A DNA stretch of 64,000 bases from Methylobacterium sp. 10 (GCF_000519085.1 NZ_KI912577.1:622501-686500), one strand, 5' to 3'; shown: positions 33,572 through 42,829, counted from the stretch's first letter. Program-made: numbers and translations. Notes: a model not told the origin generated them from the letters alone.

Positions 33572-35908
33572 ATGCCTGAGGTTCGGATCTTCGGCATCCG
33601 CCACCACGGGCCGGGCTCGGCCCGCTCCCTGCGCGCGGCCCTCGATGCCTTCCGGCCCGATTGCCTGCTCATCGAGGGGCCGCCGGATGCCGACGCCCTG
33701 ATCCCGCTGGTCGCCGACCCGGCGATGGCGCCGCCGGTGGCCCTGCTCGTCTACCGGGCGGACCGGCCGCAGACCTGCGCCTTCTTCCCCTTCGCGGTCT
33801 TCTCGCCCGAATGGGTGGCCATGCGCCACGGCCTCGACCATGGGGCGACCCTGCGCTTCATCGACCTGCCGCATGCGATCCAGCTCGCCGACGGGTTCGG
33901 CGCGCCGCAAGGCCCCCTCGAGCAAGAAGCGCCGGACCAGGAATCTCATGCTCCGGCGCCCCTCGACGCTGAGCCGGCGGCAGAGGCGGGGCAGGAGGAC
34001 ACTCCCCTTCCGGCATCCACCGCGATCCGGCGCGACCCGCTCGGAGAACTCGCCGCGCTGGCCGGCTTTCCGGACGGCGAGCGTTGGTGGGACGCGCTTG
34101 TTGAGAGTCGGGCGGGCGAGGACGGCGACGTGTTCGACGCCATCGCCGAGGCGATGGCAGCGCTGCGCGAAGATGCCGGCGCCGACCCGGAGGAGGCCTC
34201 CCGCGAGGAGGCGCGCGAAGCCCATATGCGCAGCACGATCCGCAAGGCCGGCAAGGAGGGGTTCGCCCGCATCGCCGTGGTCTGCGGCGCCTGGCACGCC
34301 CCGGCGCTGGCGCGCCACGACGCCAAGGGACAGGTCGGCCTCGATGCGGCGACCCTGAAGGGATTGCCCAAGACCAAGGTCGCCGCCGCCTGGGCGCCCT
34401 GGTCCTACGAGCGTCTGGCCACCGCCAGCGGCTACCGGGCCGGGGTGCTCTCGCCGGAATGGTACGATACCCTGTGGAACCACGAGGGCCGCGTCGCAGC
34501 GCGCTGGCTCGCCCGCGCGGCGGCCCTGCTCCGTGCCGAAGATCTCGACGCCTCGCCGGCCTCCGTGATCGAGGCCGTCCGCCTCGCCGAGGCGCTGGCC
34601 GGTTTCCGGGGACGGGCGCGCCCGTCCCTCGACGACCTGCACGAGGCCGCGCAGGCGACCCTGTGCTTCGCCGATCCGGCGCCGATGGCGCTGATCCGGC
34701 GCAAGCTCGTCATCGGCGACCGCCTCGGCGCCACCCCACCGGACAGTCCCGGCACGCCGGTGGAGGCGGATTTCGCCGCGACCTGCAAGAGCCTGCGCCT
34801 CAAGCCGGAGGCGGTCGCGGGTGAACTCGTCCTCGACCTACGCAAGGACAACGACCTCGCCCGCAGCCATTTCCTCAACCGGCTCCATCTCATCGGCATC
34901 CCCTGGGGCCAGCGTCAGCAGGCGCGCGGGCGCGGCACCTTCAAGGAGGCGTGGTTCCTGTCCTGGCAGCCCGAATGGGTGGTGGATCTGGTCGCCGCCT
35001 CGGCCGATGGCGGCACCGTGGCGGAGGCCGCCGCCAGCCGGGTGCGGAGGCGGGCTCGCGAGGCGACCCGCGTCGCGGAGCTGTCGAGCCTCATCAGCAC
35101 GCTCCTCGACGCCGATCTCGCCGGAGCCGGGGAGGATGTGATCCGCGCCATCAACGACCGGGCCGCCGTCTCGGCGGACGTATTCGACCTCATGGAGGCG
35201 CTGCCGCCGCTCGCCGAACTGGCGCGCTACGGGTCCGTGCGCTCCTCCGATACAGGCCCGGTCCTCGGCGTGGTGCACGGGCTGGTGCCCCGCGCCGCCG
35301 CCGGGCTGACGGCGGCCTGCCAGAGCCTCGACGACGAGGCCGCCGCATCGGCCATGGGGCGGATCGTCGGCGTCAACGGCGCGATCTCGCTCCTGGAGGA
35401 GCCCGACTTGAAGGCGGTCTGGCAGGAGGCCCTTCGCGGCCTGGCCGACCAGACCCATGTGCATGGCCGCGTCGTCGGACGCGCCGTGCGGCTGCTGTTC
35501 GACGACCGGGCCCTCACGGCGGAGCAGGCCGGCAATCGGCTTCGCCTCGCCCTGTCCCGCGCCTCGGGCACGATGGCGGCCGCCGCCTGGATCGAGGGTT
35601 TCCTGGAGGAGAGCGGCACGGTCCTGATCCATGGCGGCACCCTGCTCGCGATCCTCGACGAATGGCTCTCCGGCCTCGACGCGACGCTCTTTGCCGAATT
35701 GCTCCCCCTCCTGCGCCGCACGTTCGCGACGATTTCGCGGGGCGAACGGCGCGCCATCGGAGAGGCTTTGAACCGCCACGCGACGGGTGTTTCCGCCGGC
35801 GAGAAATCCGGGCGCATCCTCAATGCCGGACGCGCCGCCAGGGTGCTGCCGATCCTGCGCCTCCTCATGGCGCCGAGTGGGGACGAGACGACGGAGGACA
35901 CGCCATGA
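33572..35908 (+). CDS. DUF5682 family protein
   Basis: 778 residues. The N-terminus EVRIFGIRHHGPGSARSLRA, LLIEGPPDADALIPL, and later IAVVCGAWHAPALAR look like the conserved His, Glu and Gly-x-x-His positions of the TIKI/TraB/ChaN/EreA superfamily, which includes metal-dependent hydrolases. This would make it the operon's likely enzyme. The remaining two-thirds is helical and unassigned. It follows the ATPase after a 202-base gap and overlaps the VWA gene by four bases. TIKI-type assignment is inference. Confidence 0.8.
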   Translation: MPEVRIFGIRHHGPGSARSLRAALDAFRPDCLLIEGPPDADALIPLVADPAMAPPVALLVYRADRPQTCAFFPFAVFSPEWVAMRHGLDHGATLRFIDLPHAIQLADGFGAPQGPLEQEAPDQESHAPAPLDAEPAAEAGQEDTPLPASTAIRRDPLGELAALAGFPDGERWWDALVESRAGEDGDVFDAIAEAMAALREDAGADPEEASREEAREAHMRSTIRKAGKEGFARIAVVCGAWHAPALARHDAKGQVGLDAATLKGLPKTKVAAAWAPWSYERLATASGYRAGVLSPEWYDTLWNHEGRVAARWLARAAALLRAEDLDASPASVIEAVRLAEALAGFRGRARPSLDDLHEAAQATLCFADPAPMALIRRKLVIGDRLGATPPDSPGTPVEADFAATCKSLRLKPEAVAGELVLDLRKDNDLARSHFLNRLHLIGIPWGQRQQARGRGTFKEAWFLSWQPEWVVDLVAASADGGTVAEAAASRVRRRAREATRVAELSSLISTLLDADLAGAGEDVIRAINDRAAVSADVFDLMEALPPLAELARYGSVRSSDTGPVLGVVHGLVPRAAAGLTAACQSLDDEAAASAMGRIVGVNGAISLLEEPDLKAVWQEALRGLADQTHVHGRVVGRAVRLLFDDRALTAEQAGNRLRLALSRASGTMAAAAWIEGFLEESGTVLIHGGTLLAILDEWLSGLDATLFAELLPLLRRTFATISRGERRAIGEALNRHATGVSAGEKSGRILNAGRAARVLPILRLLMAPSGDETTEDTP

Positions 35909-37065
35909 GCGACACCGAGCGCCTGCGCCGCTGGCGCCTCGTCCTCGGTGGGGGCGCGGCGGACGGCACCGGCTGCGGGCTGTCCGGCCGCGATGTCGGC
36001 ATCGACCGGGCGCTCGGCGCCCTCTACGATTCCGACCGGAAGGGAGGGCTGGGCGCCTCGTCCCCCTCAGTGCCGCGCTGGCTCGGCGACATCCGCGAGT
36101 ATTTCCCGGCCTCCGTGGTGCAGGTGATGCAGCGCGACGCCTTCGAGCGCCTCGACCTCAGGCGCATGCTCACCGAGCCCGAGATGCTGGAGGCGGTGGT
36201 CCCCGACGTCGCCCTCGTCTCGACCCTAATCTCCATGCGCGGGCTGCTGGGCGGCAAGACCAAGGACACCGCCCGCCTCGTGGTACGCAAGGTGGTGGAG
36301 GCCCTGATGCGCAAGCTCGAAGAGCCCCTGCGCCAGGCGGTGACCGGGGCCATCGATCGCGCCAGCGTGAACCGACGCCCGCGCCATGCGGAGATCGACT
36401 GGAACCGGACCATCCGGGCCAACCTGCGCCATTACCAGGCCGAGTACCGCACCATCATCCCCGAGACCCGGTTCGGCCACGGCCGGCGCCAGCGCGCCAG
36501 CCTCAAGGACGTGATCCTGTGCATCGACCAATCCGGCTCGATGGCGAGTTCGGTCGTGTATTCGAGCATCTTCGGCGCGGTAATGGCCTCGCTGCCGGCG
36601 GTGACCACCCGGCTCGTGGTGTTCGACACCGAGGTGGTGGACCTCTCCGACGAGTTGGAAGACCCGGTGGAGGTGCTGTTCTCGGTCCAGCTCGGCGGCG
36701 GCACCGACATCAACCGGGCGATGGGCTATTGCGAATCCCGCATCACCCGCCCCGAGGACACCATCCTGGTCCTGATTTCCGACCTCTACGAGGGCGGCGT
36801 CGAGGCCGGGCTCCTGGCGCGCGCGCAGCGGATGGTGGCATCGGGCGTGCAGGTGGTGGCGCTGCTGGCCCTGTCAGACGAGGGCGCGCCCTCCTACGAC
36901 CGGGCGCTGGCGGGCCGGCTCGCCGCGTTGGGCGTGCCCGCCTTCGCCTGCACGCCGGACCTGTTCCCCGACCTGATGGCGGCGGCGATCCGGAAATCCG
37001 ACCTCACGGCCTGGGCTGCCTCGGCCGGCATCGCGGCGATCCCGGCGGCGGGCCCGCCCGGCTGA
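35905..37065 (+). CDS. VWA domain protein, MoxR partner
   Basis: 386 residues. The C-terminal half is a von Willebrand A domain with an intact MIDAS: D208-x-S210-x-S212 (LCIDQSGSMAS), the Thr in LGGGTDINRAM, and the Asp in LVLISDLYEGG. The N-terminal half (FPASVVQVMQRDAFERLDLR, LIRMRGLLGGKTKDTAR-like) is helical and resembles the YehP type. It starts inside the stop of the DUF5682 gene. MoxR/VWA pairs are a well-known functional unit. Confidence 0.92.
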   Translation: MSDTERLRRWRLVLGGGAADGTGCGLSGRDVGIDRALGALYDSDRKGGLGASSPSVPRWLGDIREYFPASVVQVMQRDAFERLDLRRMLTEPEMLEAVVPDVALVSTLISMRGLLGGKTKDTARLVVRKVVEALMRKLEEPLRQAVTGAIDRASVNRRPRHAEIDWNRTIRANLRHYQAEYRTIIPETRFGHGRRQRASLKDVILCIDQSGSMASSVVYSSIFGAVMASLPAVTTRLVVFDTEVVDLSDELEDPVEVLFSVQLGGGTDINRAMGYCESRITRPEDTILVLISDLYEGGVEAGLLARAQRMVASGVQVVALLALSDEGAPSYDRALAGRLAALGVPAFACTPDLFPDLMAAAIRKSDLTAWAASAGIAAIPAAGPPG

Positions 37066-37237
37066 GCCGAGAGGCGTCTACTCCGAAGCTGTTTCGTCAG
37101 CCGACGCATCGGCCGGGAGCCTGGTTCGCTCGCGAAGCAGGGCCGGGTGGAACGCCCTCGCCCTCCGCAGCCTGCGTTTCAGCATCCGGCGGGAGCGGGA
37201 CCGGATCGGCCACAGGGCACGTCTCATGACGTTGCCC

Positions 37238-37864
37238 CTATCCGAGATGAAGCGGCGGCGTGGGCCGGCCGGCCTCGCTGGCTGCCGCGATCTCGTTCAG
37301 GCGCCCCGTGGCGACGTCGTAGACGAAGCCGAAGATCGGGATGCGGCTCGGCACGAGGGGATGCGCACGGATACGCCGGACATCCGAGGTGACGGCATGG
37401 CTCTGCTCGGGGATGGTCAGCCAGTCGATGGCGTAGCCGGCCGGCGAGCCGCCGCCATGGAGCGGGTTCGACCATCCCGTGCCGTCGAAGCTCGCGGTGT
37501 CGAGACTGTCGGCGAGGAGATCGCCGATGACGGCGTCGGTGAACAGCTCCATCCCGCAATGGGTGTGGTGGATCACGAAGAACGCCTCGGTGCCGAGGAG
37601 CTTGTGCGAGATCACCAGGGAGCGGATCGCGTCGTCGCTGGCCCGCCCGCCGGCATTGCGGATGACATGGGCGTCGCCTTCGCCGAGGCCGGCGTATTTC
37701 GCCGGATCGAGGCACGCATCCATGCAGGTCAGGATGGCGAACCGGCGGGCCGGCGGAAGGGCGAGGTCGCCCTTGTCGAAGCTCTCCACGTAGCGCTCGT
37801 TGGCCGCGCGGATGTCGCGATAGGCCTGGGGCTCCAGGTCGGAGACGGCGATGTCGGCTGCCAT
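37238..37864 (-). CDS. beta-class carbonic anhydrase with altered dyad
   Basis: 208 residues. Zinc ligands Cys47, His100 and Cys103 are present ([22 protein letters not shown]), as is [17 protein letters not shown]. The catalytic Asp-Arg dyad of the family (C-x-D-x-R) reads C-M-D-A-C: residue 51 is Cys, from TGC where CGC would encode Arg. Otherwise closest to the Rv1284-like clade (hydration of CO2, cytoplasm). It is probably inactive or altered. Confidence 0.85.
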   Translation of the reverse strand: MAADIAVSDLEPQAYRDIRAANERYVESFDKGDLALPPARRFAILTCMDACLDPAKYAGLGEGDAHVIRNAGGRASDDAIRSLVISHKLLGTEAFFVIHHTHCGMELFTDAVIGDLLADSLDTASFDGTGWSNPLHGGGSPAGYAIDWLTIPEQSHAVTSDVRRIRAHPLVPSRIPIFGFVYDVATGRLNEIAAASEAGRPTPPLHLG

Positions 37865-38024
37865 GGAGGGGAAACCTCGCTGAGGAAGGTGGCGTGGCTG
37901 AACATGGCGGCGACACCGCCGAGATGAGCGGCGTCGGGAATGCCGCGCTGACCGTCGTCGTGCCAGGGCGGACCGCGCAGGAACGCGTTCAGCAGGCCGG
38001 AGATCACGCGCCAGGGGCCGCCGC

Positions 38025-38412
38025 TCATGCGGACCCCGTCACGGCGAGGTCGCCGTAGAACCGAGCCGCCACATCGGGATGAGAGCGCAGGCGGCCCTTG
38101 AGGTCGTTGCGTCCGACCTCGTGGAAGAGCGGCGAGAGCGAGGGCCGCCGCCCCTCCTTCGAGGGCGGCGAGGCGCTGCTCCAGCACGTCGACGGTGGGG
38201 TTGGTCACACGGGTATAGAGATGGCCGAGCTCCTTCAGGGCGAACAGGTTCTCGGCATGGGCCGTGTCGCGGAACTGGAACGAGGTGGTCTGGTGGATCG
38301 GCACCGCCACCGAGCCCGAGGTCGGATCGGCGCGCCAGCCCGCATGCAGAGCGAGGATCTCGGGGTGAAGCGAGGCGGCGGAGCGCGTTGTCGTCGTGCT
38401 CTGATTGGACAT
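38025..38412 (-). pseudogene. metY: truncated metY (O-acetylhomoserine sulfhydrylase) fused to a foreign tail
   Basis: From the ATG at 38412 the first 93 or so codons are MetY-like ([40 protein letters not shown]), including the substrate-binding strand but not the PLP lysine. At about 38133 the match stops; another frame continues [33 protein letters not shown] and ends with TGA at 38025. A further frame ([20 protein letters not shown]) starts at 38028 by ATGA overlap. About 330 residues of MetY are missing, joined out of frame to the end of another gene: a deletion. Confidence 0.7.
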
Positions 38413-38875
38413 GGCACAGCTCCGTTGGACGTCGGGGCGGCGTGAGATTCGGACTGGCCATGGGAGGCCGATCACCGCTCCAAAAGAACGGCGTGAACCG
38501 GACCGCGACAGAAGTTCAGAGACTGTCAGCGACAATATAAATGACAGATTTTTCTACTACTGATCGGTCACGCACAGAAACTAATCAAGATTGCCTTCGC
38601 ATCATGAGGCACTTGCCGTCCCTGTCAACGGAATGGATTTTCGATTTTCAGCGCGGAACGATGCAAAGTCTTCGGCGACGAACGCATCGGGGGAGTGAAT
38701 TTTCACCTATCTCACCGACCAGGCCTGAACGGCCTCGATCTTCGGTGGACCTGGCGCCTCGTCACGAGCGGACTGGCAGTGCAGTCAAGCGGTGAACGGC
38801 TGTGGTCGCGGGAATGCGGATGCCCGATCGGTCGGGAGGCAACGCCCCGGTGGGGACGATGCCTCCCGCAACTCT
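38413..38875. other. gene-free region between metY remnant and mop
   Basis: Somewhat AT-rich near 38520-38600. I looked for a SAM-II-type riboswitch upstream of metY and did not see its conserved core. GGGAGGCA (38834-38841) is inverted as TGCCTCCC (38860-38867) just beyond mop and may be a hairpin end of that transcript. No gene. Confidence 0.35.
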
Positions 38876-39085
38876 TCAGTCGACGGCGATCATCACGTCC
38901 GAGGACTTGACGACGGCATAGGCTTCGCCGCCCACGGTGAGGCCGAGCGCATCCACCGACTCGTTGGTGATCGAGGCGGTGACGACGGTGCCGTCGGCGA
39001 TCTCGATCTTCACATGGGCGGTGGTGGCGCCCTTCTCGACGGCGACGATCTTGCCCTTGAGGGTGTTACGCGCGCTGATCTTCAT
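38876..39085 (-). CDS. mop: molybdopterin-binding (TOBE/Mop) protein
   Basis: 69 residues, one Mop/TOBE domain: ISARNTLKGKIVAVEKGATT, ITNESVDALGL and SSDVMIAVD. Such proteins oligomerise and bind molybdate in the cytoplasm. It lies 12 bases after modA and shares its transcript. Confidence 0.9.
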   Translation of the reverse strand: MKISARNTLKGKIVAVEKGATTAHVKIEIADGTVVTASITNESVDALGLTVGGEAYAVVKSSDVMIAVD

Positions 39086-39097
39086 GACGTTTCCCTT

Positions 39098-39895
39098 TTA
39101 TCGTGCGGAATTGGGGCCGAGGATGGTGAAGCCTTGGGCTTCGAAGAAGGGTTTGGCGTCCACTCCCTGGAGGAAGTCGAGGAACTTCGCAGCGCCCTCT
39201 CCCTTGGCCTCGGCCGTGACGGCGAACGGGTACACCACCGGGGGGTGGCTGTCCGCCGGAAACACCCCCACCACCTTCACCCCCGGATCGGACTTGGCGT
39301 CGCTCTCGTAGACCACGCCCAGCGGCGCCTCCCCGCGCGAGACCAGCAGCAAAGCGGCCCGCACGTTGTCGGCCTGGGCGAGGCGCGGCTGCAGGCCTCC
39401 CCACAGACCGAGCTTCTCGAAGGCGGCTTTCGCGTATTTGCCGATGGGCACCGAATTGACCTCGCCGGTGGCGAGACGCCCGTCGGGCCCCAGCGCCGCA
39501 GCGAAACCCTCGGCGGTGAACGGCACGGCGGCGGTCCCGGCATCCTTCGGAGCGATGACGACGATGCGGTTGCCGAGCAGGTTCACCCGGGTCTCGGGAC
39601 GGATCAGGTTCTTCTTTCCGAGATAATCCATCCATTCGAGATCGGCCGAGGCGAAGAGATCGGCCGGTGCGCCGGATTCGATCTGCCGCGCGAGGGCCGA
39701 GGACGCGGCGTAGCTCGCCCTTACCTCGACGCCGCTCTTGGCGGTGAAAGCCTTGCCGGCATTGTCGAGGGCGTTCTTCAGGCTCGCTGCCGCGAACACC
39801 GTGGTCGTCTCGGCGGCCCGGGCGGCGGGAGCGAGGATCACAGGCGCCAGGATGACGGAGCCGGCGAGGACGAGGGCACGGAGGGAGGTGAACAT
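39098..39895 (-). CDS. modA: molybdate-binding periplasmic protein
   Basis: 265 residues from the ATG at 39895 (signal ends near ARA). The binding core is conserved: VFAAASLKNALDNAGKAF, SYAASSALARQIESGAPADL and GEVNSVPIGKYAKAAFEK. It delivers molybdate to ModBC, but no modB or modC follows; only mop does. A ModE-box-like site lies upstream. Confidence 0.93.
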   Translation of the reverse strand: MFTSLRALVLAGSVILAPVILAPAARAAETTTVFAAASLKNALDNAGKAFTAKSGVEVRASYAASSALARQIESGAPADLFASADLEWMDYLGKKNLIRPETRVNLLGNRIVVIAPKDAGTAAVPFTAEGFAAALGPDGRLATGEVNSVPIGKYAKAAFEKLGLWGGLQPRLAQADNVRAALLLVSRGEAPLGVVYESDAKSDPGVKVVGVFPADSHPPVVYPFAVTAEAKGEGAAKFLDFLQGVDAKPFFEAQGFTILGPNSAR

Positions 39896-39972
39896 GACGG
39901 ATCGTCTCTCGAAGGCGGACAATGAGGGGACAGCCGTCAGGCGGCCGCGTCGATGACGATGGCCCGACGTCA

Positions 39973-39996
39973 CGCTATATACATCTGGACATATCG
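39973..39996. promoter_or_regulatory. candidate ModE box between modA and the ModE-like gene
   Basis: CGCTATAT (39973-39980), a ten-base spacer and ATATCG (39991-39996) fit the ModE consensus half-sites CGNTATAT / ATATNNCG. It lies 78 bases upstream of modA and 112 upstream of the ModE-like gene, in their shared divergent promoter region. ModE represses modA when molybdate is plentiful. Confidence 0.65.
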
Positions 39997-40107
39997 ATTG
40001 CTCAAGGATCGATCGGCCAGCGCGCGGTCGAAATGGCCCTCCATTCGGCCTATCGTCGCTCCACATCGGAACGGGCCCGGGGCGCTGGGTGAGCGGGAGA
40101 CGGGCAG

Positions 40108-40503
40108 ATGGCGACGTTGAGCATCCGGATCGATCTCGGCCCCGGAAACCGCGTCGGTCCGGGCAAGATCCAGCTCCTCGAAATGATCGCCGAGCATGGC
40201 TCGATCTCGGCGGCGGGCCGGGCCATCGGCATGTCCTACAGAAGGGCCTGGACGCTCACCGAGGCGCTGAACACCGGCTTCGGCCGGCCGGTGGTGGAGG
40301 TCCAGATCGGCGGCAGGAGCGGCGGCGGGGCGCGGCTGACGGCTTTCGGCACCGCTCTGGTCCGCGCTTACCGCGCCATCGACGCGGCGGCGGCCGAGGC
40401 TGCGGCTCCGTTCCTGAACGGGCTCGCCGGGGAGACGTTCACGCCCGATGCCGACTCCGCCTCCGGCCAGGGCGAAGGAGCGCCCGTCGGACGCACCGGG
40501 TGA
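40108..40503 (+). CDS. ModE-type winged-helix regulator without molybdate-binding domains
   Basis: 131 residues. A ModE N-terminal LysR-like HTH is present (KIQLLEMIAEHGSISAAGRA, MSYRRAWTLTEALN). The C-terminal Mop/TOBE pair of E. coli ModE is absent, so this is the short form common in alphaproteobacteria; the separate Mop protein could supply molybdate sensing. It is divergent from modA over a ModE-box-like site. Confidence 0.85.
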   Translation: MATLSIRIDLGPGNRVGPGKIQLLEMIAEHGSISAAGRAIGMSYRRAWTLTEALNTGFGRPVVEVQIGGRSGGGARLTAFGTALVRAYRAIDAAAAEAAAPFLNGLAGETFTPDADSASGQGEGAPVGRTG

Positions 40504-40531
40504 GGGAGCCACAGCCGGACCACGGCCGGGC

Positions 40532-41452
40532 TCAGTCGCAGCTCGCGCGTCGCCGCTCGATCTCGAGTGCCGCCTCCACGACGGCCTCACCAGCGAAGTG
40601 ATGGAGCATGTGGCCGAGGCCATGCAGCCACCGGAAGGTCGCATCCGGGATCAGGCGCGCGGCCTGCCGCCCGTGCATCAGCGGGTTGGTGACGATGTCG
40701 GCGCTGCCGCACAGGATGGCCACGGGCACGCGGCAGGCCGCATAGGACAGCGCGCTGCGGGACAGGTCGCTGCACAGCATATTGGCGTTCTCGCCATCGG
40801 CGACGAGGCGCCGGGACTGGCCTGCGAGGCCGAAGGGGAACTCGGCGGCAAAACGCGCCGGCATCGGCTGCGGCAGGAACATGGCCCGCCACAGCAACGG
40901 CATCAGGAACGCGTCGCTGCCGGCGAGCATCCACGACAGCGCGTCCCCGCCCATCGGGCTGGCGCGCGGCCCGAACAACATCTGTTCGAGGCGAAGCTCG
41001 GGAAAGCAGATCGGCGATACCGCGACCACGCCGCCCGCCTCGTCGGGATAGGCCATGCCGAAGGCGAGGCAGACGGCCCCGCCGAAGGAATGGCCGACGA
41101 GGACGGGACGCCGGAGCCCGAGGCCCCGCGCGACATCACGGACGATCTGAGCCTGCCGCCAGACCGACGCATCGCTCAGGCGGACATGCTCGCTCTCGCC
41201 ATGGCCGGGCCGATCGATGGCGACTACGCGGAAATGCCGCGCCAGCGCCTCCATCGGGCCGAGCCACATGTCGTCCAGGGTCATCACCGCCCCGTGGACG
41301 AGGATCAGATCCGGGCCCGACCCCGCCTCCACATAGGCGATCCTCGGCCCATTCGGGATGTCGAGGAAACGACGCGGCGGCATGTCCGCCCGGACCGGCA
41401 CCGGCGGGGGAGACGCACCGCGCCGGGGTTGGACGACGATCGCTCCCGCCAT
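40532..41452 (-). CDS. alpha/beta hydrolase
   Basis: 306 residues. The oxyanion region is LILVHGAVMTLDDMW, nucleophile elbow LVGHSFGGAVCLAF (Ser), acid GSADIVTNPL and catalytic His in LHGLGHMLHH. Cytosolic serine hydrolase of unknown substrate. It starts one base beyond the SDR stop, so they form a two-gene operon. Confidence 0.88.
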   Translation of the reverse strand: MAGAIVVQPRRGASPPPVPVRADMPPRRFLDIPNGPRIAYVEAGSGPDLILVHGAVMTLDDMWLGPMEALARHFRVVAIDRPGHGESEHVRLSDASVWRQAQIVRDVARGLGLRRPVLVGHSFGGAVCLAFGMAYPDEAGGVVAVSPICFPELRLEQMLFGPRASPMGGDALSWMLAGSDAFLMPLLWRAMFLPQPMPARFAAEFPFGLAGQSRRLVADGENANMLCSDLSRSALSYAACRVPVAILCGSADIVTNPLMHGRQAARLIPDATFRWLHGLGHMLHHFAGEAVVEAALEIERRRASCD

Positions 41453-41453
41453 C

Positions 41454-42461
41454 TCAGGACCGCCTTCGCGGGGACGATTTGCGGCCGAGAAGCACGGCGG
41501 CAGTGGCGGCGAGGCCCGCCACCGCGCCCAGGGTCACGAGGGGGTGCAGGGTCGCCCGGGTATAGGCGCTCGACCGCATGACGGGAAACGGCGGAGAGCC
41601 CCTCACCGCGCCGGCACCGCGCGGCGCGTGCAGGGCACCCTCGGAATGCTCCGCAGGCTCGGATCGCTTCTGGAGGGCGATGATGGCGGAGGCCAGACGG
41701 TCGTAGGCGCCGGGCGCGAATTCCTTGCCCATGACGAACAGCTTGCCGCCCCCGCCGACGATGATGTCGCGCTGGCCATGCACCGCTGCGTGAAGGATGG
41801 CGTTGGCGACCTCCTCCGGCGGGTAGATCGGCGGCGGCAGGGTCGGCCGGCGGTCCATGTAGTTGCGGGCCCGGTCGGGGAGCGGGGTATCGATGGAGGC
41901 GGGCTTGATCAGGGTGACGGAGACCGGCGCATCCTCCGCGATCAGCTCCATGCGCAGCGTATCGGTGAAGCCCTTCACCGCGTGTTTCGAGGTCGCGTAG
42001 AGGCCCTGGAACGGGAAAGCGAGGTCGGAGGCGATGCTGCCGACATTGACGAGTGCTCCCCCGCGCCGGCGCAGGTGCTCCACCGCGATCAGGGACCCGT
42101 TCACCGTGCCCCAGAGGTTCGTCCGGATGAGGCGTTCGTGGTCCTCCTGGGCGATCTGCGAGAGCGGGCCGTAGACGGTGAGGCCGGCGACGTTCACCCA
42201 GGTATCGAAACCGCCGAAGATCGCGATGGCGGTGTCGGCGATGGCCTGGACATCCTCGCGGCGTCCCACATCGGCGACGACGGAGACGGCCCGGCCAGGG
42301 CCTCCGAGTTCCTCGCAAAGTCTGGCGAGGACATCCCCGCTCCGTGCGGCGAGGACGACGCGCGCGCCCCGCTCGGCCGCCATGCGGGCGGTGGCGAGGC
42401 CGATGCCGCTCGACGCACCCGTAATGACGATCACCTGCTCGCGCAGGGGCTTGTGTTTCAT
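41454..42461 (-). CDS. short-chain dehydrogenase/reductase with C-terminal anchor
   Basis: 335 residues from the ATG at 42461. The Rossmann fold has TGASSGIGLATAR and the catalytic YATSK (with the upstream Ser in VNVGSIASD) of classical SDRs. A C-terminal hydrophobic stretch (LVTLGAVAGLAATAAVLLGR) may anchor it to the membrane. This resembles the DHRS7B-like type. It is one base ahead of the hydrolase gene. Substrate unknown. Confidence 0.88.
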   Translation of the reverse strand: MKHKPLREQVIVITGASSGIGLATARMAAERGARVVLAARSGDVLARLCEELGGPGRAVSVVADVGRREDVQAIADTAIAIFGGFDTWVNVAGLTVYGPLSQIAQEDHERLIRTNLWGTVNGSLIAVEHLRRRGGALVNVGSIASDLAFPFQGLYATSKHAVKGFTDTLRMELIAEDAPVSVTLIKPASIDTPLPDRARNYMDRRPTLPPPIYPPEEVANAILHAAVHGQRDIIVGGGGKLFVMGKEFAPGAYDRLASAIIALQKRSEPAEHSEGALHAPRGAGAVRGSPPFPVMRSSAYTRATLHPLVTLGAVAGLAATAAVLLGRKSSPRRRS

Positions 42462-42574
42462 CGGCGGGGGTTCCGGTCTCTGCGGGGGTCTGGATGGATC
42501 TCCGGACCTACGCACGAGGGGCGGATGCGTTGCCGGCGGCGCCGGCCTGCGCGCTTATCACGCGTGCCGCCGCG

Positions 42575-42829
42575 TCAGCCCCCGGTGAGGCTCTCGGCGA
42601 AATCGTCGGGCACCTCGCCGAACTGGCCGAGGATCGTCGCGCTCTCGAGTTCGCCGGTCTCGTCGTCGGCCACCACCTTCAGGGCGGCGGTGCCGGGCAT
42701 GCGGCCGGACATGGCCTCCGCCTTCTTCAGGGCGCCGCTCTCGGTGGGCGCGACCTCGCGGTCGCCGGGCACGAGGCGCTTGCGCTTGATCACGAAGGTC
42801 TGGACCACGAACGTCGTCTTCAGGGCCAT
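42575..42829 (-). CDS. small conserved hypothetical protein
   Basis: 84 residues (ATG at 42829, with GGAG nearby; 42835 is an in-frame alternative). It reads MALKTTFVVQTFVIKRKRLV, PTESGALKKAEAMSGRMPG and ALKVVADDETGELESA, an alpha/beta pattern I have seen annotated as hypothetical in Rhizobiales. No function. It lies 56 bases after the M50 protease gene. Confidence 0.65.
   Translation of the reverse strand: MALKTTFVVQTFVIKRKRLVPGDREVAPTESGALKKAEAMSGRMPGTAALKVVADDETGELESATILGQFGEVPDDFAESLTGG

Noticed and set aside
38413..38560. Possible SAM-II riboswitch upstream of the metY remnant
   Set aside because: SAM-II elements are common at this place in alphaproteobacteria, but the conserved pseudoknot core was not seen.
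38834..38867. Inverted repeat after mop as a rho-independent terminator
   Set aside because: No T run on the transcript strand and a long loop; kept only as a possible hairpin.
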